Source of the DNA: Empedobacter brevis_A
GTDB lineage: Bacteria > Bacteroidota > Bacteroidia > Flavobacteriales > Weeksellaceae
Length of the DNA: 64,000 nucleotides
Direction: 5' to 3'
NCBI RefSeq assembly: GCF_965118635.1
Contig: NZ_CBCPHV010000004.1
Coordinates: forward strand, 124,001 to 188,000
The notes under the pieces are model-generated. The model was not told the origin of the DNA and ran no database searches. It worked only from the letters and a program-made list of their open reading frames with translations. The position numbers and the translations under genes are program-made. Positions 9,048 to 16,500 of this stretch are shown here, piece by piece; position 1 is the stretch's first letter, and each line of letters opens with the position of its first letter.

Positions 9048-10316
9048 TTAATCTAAAATTTCAAAACGTGTATAAGGTTGTAAAGCTTTCGGAATTTTGA
9101 TTGTTCCATCAGCTTGCTGATGATTTTCTAAAATAGAAGCTAAAATACGAGGTAAAGCCAAAGCAGAACCATTTAATGTATGAGCTAATTGAGTTCCGTT
9201 CTCATCTTTGTAACGTAATTTCAAACGATTTGCTTGGAATGTTTCAAAGTTAGAAACAGACGAAACTTCTAACCATTTTTCTTGAGCCTCAGAGAAAACC
9301 TCAAAATCATATGTAATAGCAGCTGTAAAACCTGTATCTCCACCACACAAACGTAAAATACGATATGGTAATTCTAATTCTTCTAATAAAACTTTTACAT
9401 GCTCTACCATTGCATCTAATGCAGCATAAGAATTTTCTGGTTTTTCAATTCGTACTAATTCCACTTTTTCAAATTGATGTAAACGATTTAAACCACGAAC
9501 ATCTTTTCCGTAAGAACCAGCTTCACGACGAAAACATGGTGAATATGCAGTATGTGCGATAGGTAAATCTTCTGCTTTTACAATTGTATCTCGATAGATA
9601 TTTGTTACAGGAACCTCAGATGTAGGAATTAAGTATAAATCATCTTCATTTACATAATACATTTGTCCTTCTTTGTCAGGTAATTGTCCAGTTCCATAAC
9701 CAGAAGCTTCATTCACAACAAATGGTGGAACAATTTCTGTGTAACCAGCGTCTGCATTTTTATCTAAAAAATACTGAATCAAGGCACGTTGTAAGCGAGC
9801 TCCTTTTCCTTTATAAACAGGGAAACCAGCACCAGTAATCTTAACACCTAATTCGAAATCGATGATATCAAATTTCTTTGCAATTTCCCAATGAGGTAAA
9901 TTCTCCGGTTTTGCAGTAGCAACTCCATGTTCAAAAACAATTTCGTTGTCATCAGCATCTTTACCAGCTTTTACAATATCATTCGGAATGTTCGGAATTT
10001 GATATAAAATATCTTTAACGGAGTTTTCGTAAGATGATAATAAATCTTGTAACTCTTTTGATTGAGTTTTTAAATCAACCGTTTTGTTTTTTAATTCATT
10101 AGCTTCTTCCGATTTTCCATCTTTAAACAAATTACCAATTTCTTTTGCTAATTTGTTGGATTCAGCTAATACATTATCTAATTCAAATTGTGTTTTACGA
10201 CGAAGTTCATCAACATTTAAAACTTCATCAACAAGATCTAATTGTTTGAAGTTACGTTTTTTAAGTCCTTCAATTACACGATCTTTGTTTTCTTGAATGT
10301 AAGAAACTACTAGCAT
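9048..10316 (-). CDS. serS: Seryl-tRNA synthetase
   Basis: This 422-residue class II synthetase charges tRNA-Ser and tRNA-Sec-type acceptors with serine. Residues about 1-105 form the long antiparallel coiled-coil arm that recognises the tRNA. The catalytic domain carries TSEVPVTNIYRD, FRREAGSYGKDVRGLNRLHQF (motif 2) and the C-terminal motif 3 region NGSALALPRILASILENHQ. The length is normal. It is a monocistronic leftward gene with its own promoter at 10334-10341. Confidence 0.97.
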   Translation of the reverse strand: MLVVSYIQENKDRVIEGLKKRNFKQLDLVDEVLNVDELRRKTQFELDNVLAESNKLAKEIGNLFKDGKSEEANELKNKTVDLKTQSKELQDLLSSYENSVKDILYQIPNIPNDIVKAGKDADDNEIVFEHGVATAKPENLPHWEIAKKFDIIDFELGVKITGAGFPVYKGKGARLQRALIQYFLDKNADAGYTEIVPPFVVNEASGYGTGQLPDKEGQMYYVNEDDLYLIPTSEVPVTNIYRDTIVKAEDLPIAHTAYSPCFRREAGSYGKDVRGLNRLHQFEKVELVRIEKPENSYAALDAMVEHVKVLLEELELPYRILRLCGGDTGFTAAITYDFEVFSEAQEKWLEVSSVSNFETFQANRLKLRYKDENGTQLAHTLNGSALALPRILASILENHQQADGTIKIPKALQPYTRFEILD

Positions 10317-10333
10317 ATTTTTATTAATTTATA

Positions 10334-10341
10334 CAAATGTA
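10334..10341 (-). promoter_or_regulatory. TAnnTTTG -7 promoter element for serS
   Basis: On the reverse strand this reads TACATTTG, 17 bases before the serS ATG. Confidence 0.5.
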
Positions 10342-10591
10342 TAAATTATAAATATTTTTGAATAATAGTTTAAATAATTTAATCCTAAAAAATGATCAAA
10401 TTTGATTTTATTTGAAATAAATAGGCTTTTATTGATTGATTTTATAATGGTTAAATTTTGTAAAATAAAATCATGTTTTGTAAATTAATCTATAATTAAT
10501 TGAAATTAAATGTTTTAAATTTTATTATTTAAGAATTTATTAATACAATTATATTACATTGATTTTACATGCAATTATTTTCATTTCAAGA
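10342..10591. other. AT-rich intergenic stretch between divergent promoters
   Basis: Together with the two flanking promoters this makes a 330-base gap between serS and the lipoprotein gene. It is very AT-rich and contains no open frame with coding character on either strand. I see no hairpin or repeat of note in it. Confidence 0.6.
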
Positions 10592-10599
10592 TAACTTTG
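10592..10599 (+). promoter_or_regulatory. TAnnTTTG -7 promoter element
   Basis: TAACTTTG lies 47 bases before the ATG of the Ala-rich lipoprotein and gives it an untranslated leader. Confidence 0.6.
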
Positions 10600-10646
10600 T
10601 CAAAGAAAATTAATCGAAAATTATTAATAATTAAAACAATAAAACA

Positions 10647-10883
10647 ATGAAAAAATTTTTCGCAGTAGTTGCAGTAGCAGCTTTATCTTTAGGAGCAGTA
10701 TCTTGTGGTGAGAAAAAAGCAGAAGAAGCACCAGCTAACGTTGATTCAGCAGCAGTAACAGTTGATTCAGCAGCAGCAGTAGTTGATTCAGCAGCAGCAG
10801 TAGTTGACTCAGCAGCAGCTAAAGTTGATTCAGCAGCAACTCAAGTTGAAGGTGCAGTTAAAGAAGAAGCTCCAGCAAAATAA
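10647..10883 (+). CDS. Small Ala-rich repeat lipoprotein
   Basis: This 78-residue protein has a lipoprotein signal: a hydrophobic stretch followed by a lipobox GAVSC with the acylated Cys at residue 20. The mature part is almost only a five-fold seven-residue repeat, VDSAAxx (VDSAAVT, VDSAAAV twice, VDSAAAK, VDSAATQ), with an acidic-basic C-terminus. A heptad of this kind favours an alpha-helical coiled coil, as in Lpp-like murein lipoproteins, but no homology to Lpp is claimed. It has its own promoter and a strong terminator, consistent with an abundant monocistronic envelope protein. Function unknown. Confidence 0.85.
   Translation: MKKFFAVVAVAALSLGAVSCGEKKAEEAPANVDSAAVTVDSAAAVVDSAAAVVDSAAAKVDSAATQVEGAVKEEAPAK
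10740..10844 (+). repeat. Five tandem 21-bp coding repeats
   Basis: Five in-frame 21-bp units beginning GTTGATTCAGCAGCA encode the VDSAAxx repeats. The middle two are identical over 21 bases, so slippage could change the copy number without shifting the frame. Confidence 0.85.
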
Positions 10884-10909
10884 TTTGAAATAAGATTCAA
10901 ATCATATAT

Positions 10910-10943
10910 AAAAAAAACCACTCATTTGTTGAGTGGTTTTTTT
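10910..10943. terminator. Bidirectional terminator
   Basis: AACCACTCA and TGAGTGGTT form the stem, with A and T runs on either side. It separates the lipoprotein gene from the leftward holB gene that ends at 10947. Confidence 0.85.
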
Positions 10944-10946
10944 ATT

Positions 10947-12071
10947 TTATGCTGTTTTGCGATGCAAAAATCGAGTTAACTTGATTGATAAATCTAAAAG
11001 TATAATTTTAGAATTTCCATTTCTTTCAATGTGATAAGAAGCTTCATTAACTTCTTTTAAAATATCTTCGATATTTGTTCCATGTATATATGGTGCAAAT
11101 CCTTCCCATTTAAAACCTTCAATATTAATTTCTAAAAAAACTAATTCTTTTGATTGATAAGTTTTCAATAAAGCTTGACGAAAAATTTCTGAACAATAGC
11201 TTAAAAAATCTTTCTGTTCACTTCTCGACCAACTTGCAATTTGATTTGACCAATCAATTAAATCTTTTAAAACAGTGGGAGTTTTAGCTGCCATAAAAGC
11301 TTTTCTAACCCAAGTCACAAAATACTTATCGAACAAATGTTCCTCATCATTTAACTGGTGCAAAGCTTCACGAAGATTTCCTTGAGATAAAAATGCAATA
11401 TGTTGTGCTTTTTCAGAGTTAATATTTTTCTTTTCAATCAAAAAATTCTTGATATCCGATTGTGATAAACGTGGAATTTTGACTAATTGACAGCGCGAAG
11501 TAATCGTTTGTAAGATTAAATCTTCTCGTTCTGTAACTAATAAAAAAAGTGTTTTCTGTGGTGGCTCTTCAATTATTTTTAACAATTTATTTGCAGCAGC
11601 AGTTGTCATTTCTTCTGCTTGCCAAATAATCATAATTTTATAACCAGCTTCATAACTGTTTAGCGCTAATGTTTTAACGATTTCATCTGCTTCATCAACA
11701 GGAATTACACCTTGTTTTTTCTCTATTCCAAGATGTGTCATCCAATCTGTTAAATTTCCATAGATATTTTCATTAACAAAAGTTCGCCAATCATTTAATA
11801 AGTATTTCGCAAGTGGCTTTTTTACACTATCTGTAGCAGAATATGGAAATGAAAAATGTAAATCTGGATGTTGTAATTTGTTCACTTTCAAATTGCATTG
11901 ATCGTTATCTAAACCACACAAAACTTCTTGTGCATAAGCAATAGCTAAAGCTAAAGTTCCTGAACCTTCTGGACCAGAAAAAAGTTGAGCATGACTAATA
12001 CGGCCATCTTTTATAGATTGTTGAAGTTTGATTTTAATCTTTTCTTGTCCAATTACATTTTCCCAAAACAT
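10947..12071 (-). CDS. holB: DNA polymerase III subunit delta'
   Basis: This 374-residue AAA+ clamp-loader subunit helps load the sliding clamp on DNA. It opens with FWENVIGQEKIKIKL and HAQLFSGPEGSG. The Walker A site is degenerate (GPEGSGTLALA lacks the Lys), as usual for delta', which does not hydrolyse ATP. The sensor-like KLLKIIEEPP and the SRC motif (TITSRCQLVKIPRL) near residue 195 are present. Cys residues near 52 and 59 remain of the zinc-binding module. The gene is alone on its strand. Confidence 0.88.
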   Translation of the reverse strand: MFWENVIGQEKIKIKLQQSIKDGRISHAQLFSGPEGSGTLALAIAYAQEVLCGLDNDQCNLKVNKLQHPDLHFSFPYSATDSVKKPLAKYLLNDWRTFVNENIYGNLTDWMTHLGIEKKQGVIPVDEADEIVKTLALNSYEAGYKIMIIWQAEEMTTAAANKLLKIIEEPPQKTLFLLVTEREDLILQTITSRCQLVKIPRLSQSDIKNFLIEKKNINSEKAQHIAFLSQGNLREALHQLNDEEHLFDKYFVTWVRKAFMAAKTPTVLKDLIDWSNQIASWSRSEQKDFLSYCSEIFRQALLKTYQSKELVFLEINIEGFKWEGFAPYIHGTNIEDILKEVNEASYHIERNGNSKIILLDLSIKLTRFLHRKTA

Positions 12072-12176
12072 AATTCAAAGTTACGATTTTTATTTTCCGA
12101 AAACATCAATTTTTTAACCCTTTGCCTTCTTTTACATTTATCTTTTTTCTTAACTTTATGTTCTAAATCTAAGAAA

Positions 12177-12593
12177 ATGCAAACAGAAATTTTAAACAAA
12201 ACCTTACAAAATCGTTCTATAAATCCTACAGCGATGCGATTGTTAGTCTTGGATAAATTGATGAATGCAGAAGTTGCGTTGAGTTTGGCTGATTTAGAAA
12301 TTGAAATGGATCAAGCAGATCGTGTAACAATTTATAGAACGTTAAAAACTTTCGAAGAAAACAAATTAATTCATTCTATTGAGGATGGAACTGGTTCCTT
12401 AAAATATGCGCTTTGTGAATCGAGTTGTAAATGTACACCTGAGTTTACACATGCTCATTTTCATTGTAACAATTGTAACCAAACATTTTGTTTGAGAAAC
12501 ATTCATATGCCAGAAATAGAATTTCCTAAAAATTTCCAAGTTGAGCAATCTTCCTTTATCTTGAAAGGAATTTGCGATCAATGTAAGTCATAA
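12177..12593 (+). CDS. Fur-family metal regulator (Zur-like)
   Basis: This 138-residue protein has a winged-helix domain in its first 80 residues (LADLEIEMDQADRVTIYRTLKTFEE is family-typical). The C-terminal dimerisation domain has a His/Cys cluster (CKCTPEFTHAHFHC) and two CxxC pairs (CNNC and CDQC) that bind structural zinc. The frame is open further upstream, but the ATG at 12177 gives the family start and avoids overlap with holB. It lies 60 bases before a metal-exporting ATPase, with a palindrome between them. A zinc or cadmium response is therefore likely, although PerR or Fur roles cannot be excluded. Confidence 0.85.
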   Translation: MQTEILNKTLQNRSINPTAMRLLVLDKLMNAEVALSLADLEIEMDQADRVTIYRTLKTFEENKLIHSIEDGTGSLKYALCESSCKCTPEFTHAHFHCNNCNQTFCLRNIHMPEIEFPKNFQVEQSSFILKGICDQCKS

Positions 12594-12599
12594 TCACTT

Positions 12600-12614
12600 T
12601 GCAACTTGGTTGCA
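12600..12614. promoter_or_regulatory. Perfect palindromic operator candidate
   Basis: TGCAACTTGGTTGCA is a 6+3+6 perfect inverted repeat. It lies between the Fur-family gene and the ATPase and its central TTG sits about 18 bases before the -7 element, where the -33 box should be. A bound repressor would block polymerase. The neighbouring Fur-family protein is the natural candidate; that link is inference. Confidence 0.55.
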
Positions 12615-12626
12615 TAACATTCACTT

Positions 12627-12634
12627 TAACTTTG
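12627..12634 (+). promoter_or_regulatory. TAnnTTTG -7 promoter element of the metal ATPase
   Basis: TAACTTTG lies 19 bases before the ATG at 12654 and downstream of the palindrome at 12600. Confidence 0.6.
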
Positions 12635-12653
12635 TAGTTATAAAAGTTAAATT

Positions 12654-14589
12654 ATGGCGAATTGTAAAAATTGTTGCTCAACTGAAGAGCCTCAAAATCA
12701 TTCTCACGATGGTCATTCTCATGATGATCATTCACATAACAATAGTAAAATTTTATTAGGAGCTAGTTTAGTTATTTTCTTTGCAGGAATTATAGTTCAA
12801 TATGTTTTAAAGTTAAATTGGTTTGTAGATAATCAAACAATTCGTTTGGTTTGCTATTTCTTATATTCTAGTTGGGTTTCCTGTTTGGGCTGAAGCTTTC
12901 AAATTAGCTAAAAAGCTAGATTTTTTCAATGAATTTTCATTAATGGGAATTGCAACTTTAGGCGCTTTTATTATAGGAGAATATCCAGAAGGTGTTGCAG
13001 TAATGTTATTTTATACAGTTGGTGAAATGTTTCAGGATGCTGCTGTAAATAAAGCAAAAGGTAACATTAAAGCTTTGTTAGATGTTCGTCCAGATACAGC
13101 TCATGTTTTAAGAAATGGTAATTTCGAAACCATAAATCCGCAAGATGTTGCAATCGGTGAAACAATACAAGTAAAAGTTGGAGAAAAAGTTCCGTTAGAT
13201 GGAATTCTGATTACAGATAAAGGAAGTTTTAATACAGCGGCATTAACTGGAGAAAGTAAACCATCGACATACAAAACAGGTGAAACGGTTCTAGCAGGAA
13301 TGTTAAATCTTGAAAATGTAATTGAAATTGAAACCACTAAAAAATTTGAAGATAGTTCTATTGCGAAAATCTTACAAATGGTTCAAGATGCAGCTTCTCG
13401 TAAAGCTCCAACTGAATTATTTATCCGAAAGTTTGCAAAAATATACACGCCAATCGTTTTCTTTTTAGCAGCAGCTTTGGTTATTATTCCATATTTTTTT
13501 GTTGAAAATTATGATTTTAATGATTGGTTGTACAGAGGTTTAGTTTTCTTAGTAGTTTCTTGTCCTTGTGCGCTGGTTATTTCTATTCCTTTAGGTTATT
13601 TTGGAGGAATTGGAGCAGCTTCTCGAAATGGAATTTTAGTAAAAGGTTCAAACTTTTTAGATTTAATGTCCAAAGTAAATACAGTTGTGATGGATAAAAC
13701 TGGAACAATGACAGAAGGTGTTTTCGAAGTTCAAAAAATAGAAACGAATCTTCCTGAAACTGAATTTTTAAACCTTGTTTCTGCTTTAGAAAAACAATCT
13801 ACTCATCCGATTGCGAAAGCGATTGTAACAAGTTATCCTTCAGATTTGTTGGCTGTTGAAGTTAACGAAATTTCAGGAAAAGGTTTAAAAGGAAAAGTAA
13901 ATGAGAAAATTATTTTAGCAGGAAATGTAAAATTATTAGATCACTTTTCAATTGAATATCCTAAAGAAATTGTAGAAATTGTAGAAAGTATCGTCGTTGT
14001 TTCAGTTGATAATAAATATGCTGGATATATAACGATTGCTGATAAAATTAAAGAAGATGCACAAGAAGCAATTCATAGAATGAAAGCTTTGGGAGTTTCG
14101 AAAACAATAATGTTGAGCGGTGATAAAAATATAATTACACAAAAAGTAGCAAAAGAAGTTGGAATTGATGAAGCTTTCGGAGGATTGTTACCAGAAGGAA
14201 AGGTAGAGAAAGTTGAAATCTTGAAAAAAGATGAAAATAATGTTGTGGCTTTTGTTGGAGATGGAATAAATGATGCGCCAGTTTTAGCTCTTTCTGATAT
14301 TGGAATTGCAATGGGCGGACTTGGAAGCGATGCTGCAATAGAAACTGCTGATGTTGTGATTCAAACCGATCAACCTTCTAAAATTGCAACCGCAATAAAA
14401 ATTGGTCGTGAAACGAAAAAGATCGTGATTCAAAATATCGTTTTAGCAATGGGAGTTAAAATTATTGTACTTTTCCTTGGTGCAGAAGGCGTTGCTAATA
14501 TGTGGGAAGCTGTTTTTGCAGATGTTGGTGTTGCGTTATTAGCAATTTTGAACGCTGTAAGAATTCAACGAATGAAATTCAACGAATAA
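12654..14589 (+). pseudogene. Heavy-metal P1B-type ATPase, broken by a frameshift near 12849
   Basis: Frame one starts at 12654 with a His-rich N-terminus (NHSHDGHSHDDHSHNN) and one membrane helix and stops at 12893. The rest continues in the +1 frame to 14589. All catalytic motifs are there: TGES, the metal-binding CPC in the membrane (VVSCPCALVIS), the phosphorylated DKTGT, the HP locus (STHPIAKAI) and GDGIND. The +1 frame already reads VWFAISYILVGFPVWAEAF before the break, so the shift is around 12846-12852. Loss of one 5-bp TTTGG copy would explain it. Such pumps export Zn, Cd or Pb. It could be a real knock-out, a reversible slippage event or an assembly error. Confidence 0.85.
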
Positions 14590-14600
14590 AATTCTATAAA

Positions 14601-14632
14601 AAAATAATCGATCAATTGATCGATTATTTTTT
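14601..14632. terminator. Palindromic bidirectional terminator
   Basis: A 30-base perfect palindrome (AAAATAATCGATCAA and its complement) ends the ATPase transcript. The stop codon of the leftward phosphatase at 14624 lies inside its right arm. Confidence 0.85.
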
Positions 14633-15379
14633 TATATATAAATCTTTCATCAAATCTAAATCGACATTTAAAATATCAATTAAATAATTTTCGACCGAAC
14701 CAAACTTCTTATTAATTGCATCATAAGAAGTTTCCAAATATTCAGGTAAAACATCAATTAGATATTTATAATTCGGATCAATTTTTAAGATATGTGCATA
14801 TTTCTGTTGTAAATATATATTCGAAGCCAAATAATCTTCCATAATCACATCTAGATCGACTTTCAATGCAGACAAAATCATTGCTGTAGCAAAACCCGTT
14901 CTATCTTTTCCCGCTGTACAATGAAATAATATTGGCGTTCTATTTTTGTGTTGTATAATATCAAAAAAACTTTTGTATTGAGCTTGACAAGTTTTATCTA
15001 AAACAAAATCCTTGTAAATCTCGCACATAAACTCTTTCGGGTTTGAGATTCCAGCTTTAAATTGTTTCACTAAATTTTCGAAATGTCCAGAAGAAATATC
15101 CAAATGAACTTCGTGATTACAACTATTAGGAATATGATCTTGATTTTTTAAACGTTCGTAAGTTGTACGTAAATCAATAATTGTACGAATTGGAAAATCA
15201 TTCAGAATTTCTAAATCATCATCCGTCAAGTTTGCTAAATCATCAGATCGAATTAATAATCCTTTTCTAATGACTTCATTTTTAGTGTTAATTATTCCAC
15301 CTAAATCTCTGCAATTAAATCCACCTTCAAGGGGAAGAGTTCTTTGATTGAGCGAAATTTCGTAAAAAATATTTTCCAT
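14624..15379 (-). CDS. Tyrosine-protein phosphatase (Y_phosphatase3 type)
   Basis: This 251-residue protein carries the signature FNCRDLGGI near residue 21 and the catalytic P-loop HCTAGKDRTG with nucleophilic Cys154 and Arg160. Those features define the bacterial Tyr/lipid phosphatase family that includes Mycobacterium PtpB. Substrates may be phosphotyrosine or phosphoinositides; the sequence does not decide. There is no signal peptide, so it acts in the cytoplasm. It is a single leftward gene ending in the shared terminator. Confidence 0.88.
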   Translation of the reverse strand: MENIFYEISLNQRTLPLEGGFNCRDLGGIINTKNEVIRKGLLIRSDDLANLTDDDLEILNDFPIRTIIDLRTTYERLKNQDHIPNSCNHEVHLDISSGHFENLVKQFKAGISNPKEFMCEIYKDFVLDKTCQAQYKSFFDIIQHKNRTPILFHCTAGKDRTGFATAMILSALKVDLDVIMEDYLASNIYLQQKYAHILKIDPNYKYLIDVLPEYLETSYDAINKKFGSVENYLIDILNVDLDLMKDLYIKK

Positions 15380-15540
15380 TTTTCTGTTACGTTTTTTAGG
15401 TATTTTTTGATATGTAAAAGTTAAGCTTAATTATTCACTTATTACATTAAAATCATATTAAAAAATGTATAATGTTTATTTTTTATTTTAACATATTATT
15501 ATTTTTATTCAATCTAAATTTATTTTATATTCGCATATAA

Positions 15541-15555
15541 TTAGAATAAATCTAA
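15541..15555. promoter_or_regulatory. Inverted repeat, possible iron-regulated operator
   Basis: TTAGA-ATAAA-TCTAA is a short perfect inverted repeat 9 bases before the ATG of the siderophore-interacting protein, just after a weak -7-like TATATTCG. The position suits control by an iron repressor, but the site is short and the region is AT-rich. Confidence 0.3.
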
Positions 15556-15563
15556 ATAATCTG

Positions 15564-16406
15564 ATGGGAGATAAAGTGAAAATTGCAAAGGAGAAGTTCA
15601 TTCTAAAAAAGAAAGAATTTTTAACACCACATCTTATTCGCGTTTATTTAGAAAATGATGATGTTTCTTTTTTTAAAGACATTACATTAGGCGGAACGTG
15701 TAAATTACTTTTTCCTCCACTTGGAATCCGTGATATTCATTATGCAGAGTTTGATGATGAAAATAAAAAATGGATTTCGCCTTCAGAAAAATTCAAACCA
15801 GTTTCTCGTACCTATACATTAAGAAATATTGATGTAGAAAATAATGTGATTGTAATAGATATTGCAAATCATGGATTGAATGGACCAGGATCGCGTTGGG
15901 CGAATGAGGCAAAAGTAGGAGATATGATTGGAGTTTCGATGAAGTCAAAAAAGAAAGAATTGGCTCCTAAAACTGATTTTATTTTCTTGGCTGCAGATTT
16001 AACAGGTTTGCCTGTTATTTCTTCGATTATTGAATCTTTGTCTGAAAAAACATCTGGTGTTGTTTGCGTAGAAGTTCCTACAGAAGAAGATATACATCCA
16101 ATAGAAACTAAGGCAAATTTAGAATTTAAGTGGATTGTGAATCAACATGTAGGAAGAGGAACAGCTTTGCATAGTTTGGTGAAAAATCAAAAATTTCCGA
16201 AACGTAAAGAAGGAAAGCGTTTTGCATATGTTGCAGGTGAATCGAAATCTGTAAAAGAGATTAAATCATTTTTTAAAGATGATTTGGAATGGAAAAAAGA
16301 CGAATTTTATTGTACATCGCATTGGAAAGCTGGAAAAGCTGAGAAAAATGCATTAGAAGATTGTCACGATAAAATAGAACAAGAATTGTTAGTAAGAGTT
16401 TTCTAA
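15564..16406 (+). CDS. Siderophore-interacting flavoprotein (ferric-siderophore reductase)
   Basis: This 280-residue protein resembles the ViuB/SIP family, which reduces ferric siderophores in the cytoplasm to release iron. The FAD-binding barrel has the signature SRTYTLRNID near residues 93-102 and HGLNGPGSRWANEAKVGD. The NAD(P)H-binding C-terminal half ends in the family block KKDEFYCTSHWKAGKAE. The gene stands alone between two terminators; no siderophore biosynthesis or ABC transporter gene is nearby. Confidence 0.9.
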   Translation: MGDKVKIAKEKFILKKKEFLTPHLIRVYLENDDVSFFKDITLGGTCKLLFPPLGIRDIHYAEFDDENKKWISPSEKFKPVSRTYTLRNIDVENNVIVIDIANHGLNGPGSRWANEAKVGDMIGVSMKSKKKELAPKTDFIFLAADLTGLPVISSIIESLSEKTSGVVCVEVPTEEDIHPIETKANLEFKWIVNQHVGRGTALHSLVKNQKFPKRKEGKRFAYVAGESKSVKEIKSFFKDDLEWKKDEFYCTSHWKAGKAEKNALEDCHDKIEQELLVRVF

Positions 16407-16457
16407 AAACAAGAGGGATATTTTAAAAGTAGAGCTTAGTCAGAAATGATGAAGCTT

Positions 16458-16492
16458 AAAAAAACGGCTCAATTTTTTGAGCCGTTTTTTAT
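16458..16492. terminator. Bidirectional terminator
   Basis: AAAACGGCTCAA and TTGAGCCGTTTT form a 12-bp stem with a TTTT loop between converging genes at 16406 and 16501. Confidence 0.85.
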
Positions 16493-16500
16493 TTTTTATA

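Noticed and set aside
10342..10591. Regulatory RNA or replication origin in the 330-base gap
   Set aside because: The stretch is AT-rich but has no repeated boxes, no stable hairpin and no DnaA-like cluster.
11985..12176. Extended start of the Fur-family gene
   Set aside because: The upstream part overlaps holB on the other strand and reads as a hydrophobic, Leu/Phe-rich stretch with no family match. The ATG at 12177 gives the family start.
12840..12900. Programmed frameshifting in the metal ATPase
   Set aside because: There is no slippery heptamer with a downstream pseudoknot that I can see, and related P-type ATPases are single-frame. A 5-bp loss is simpler.
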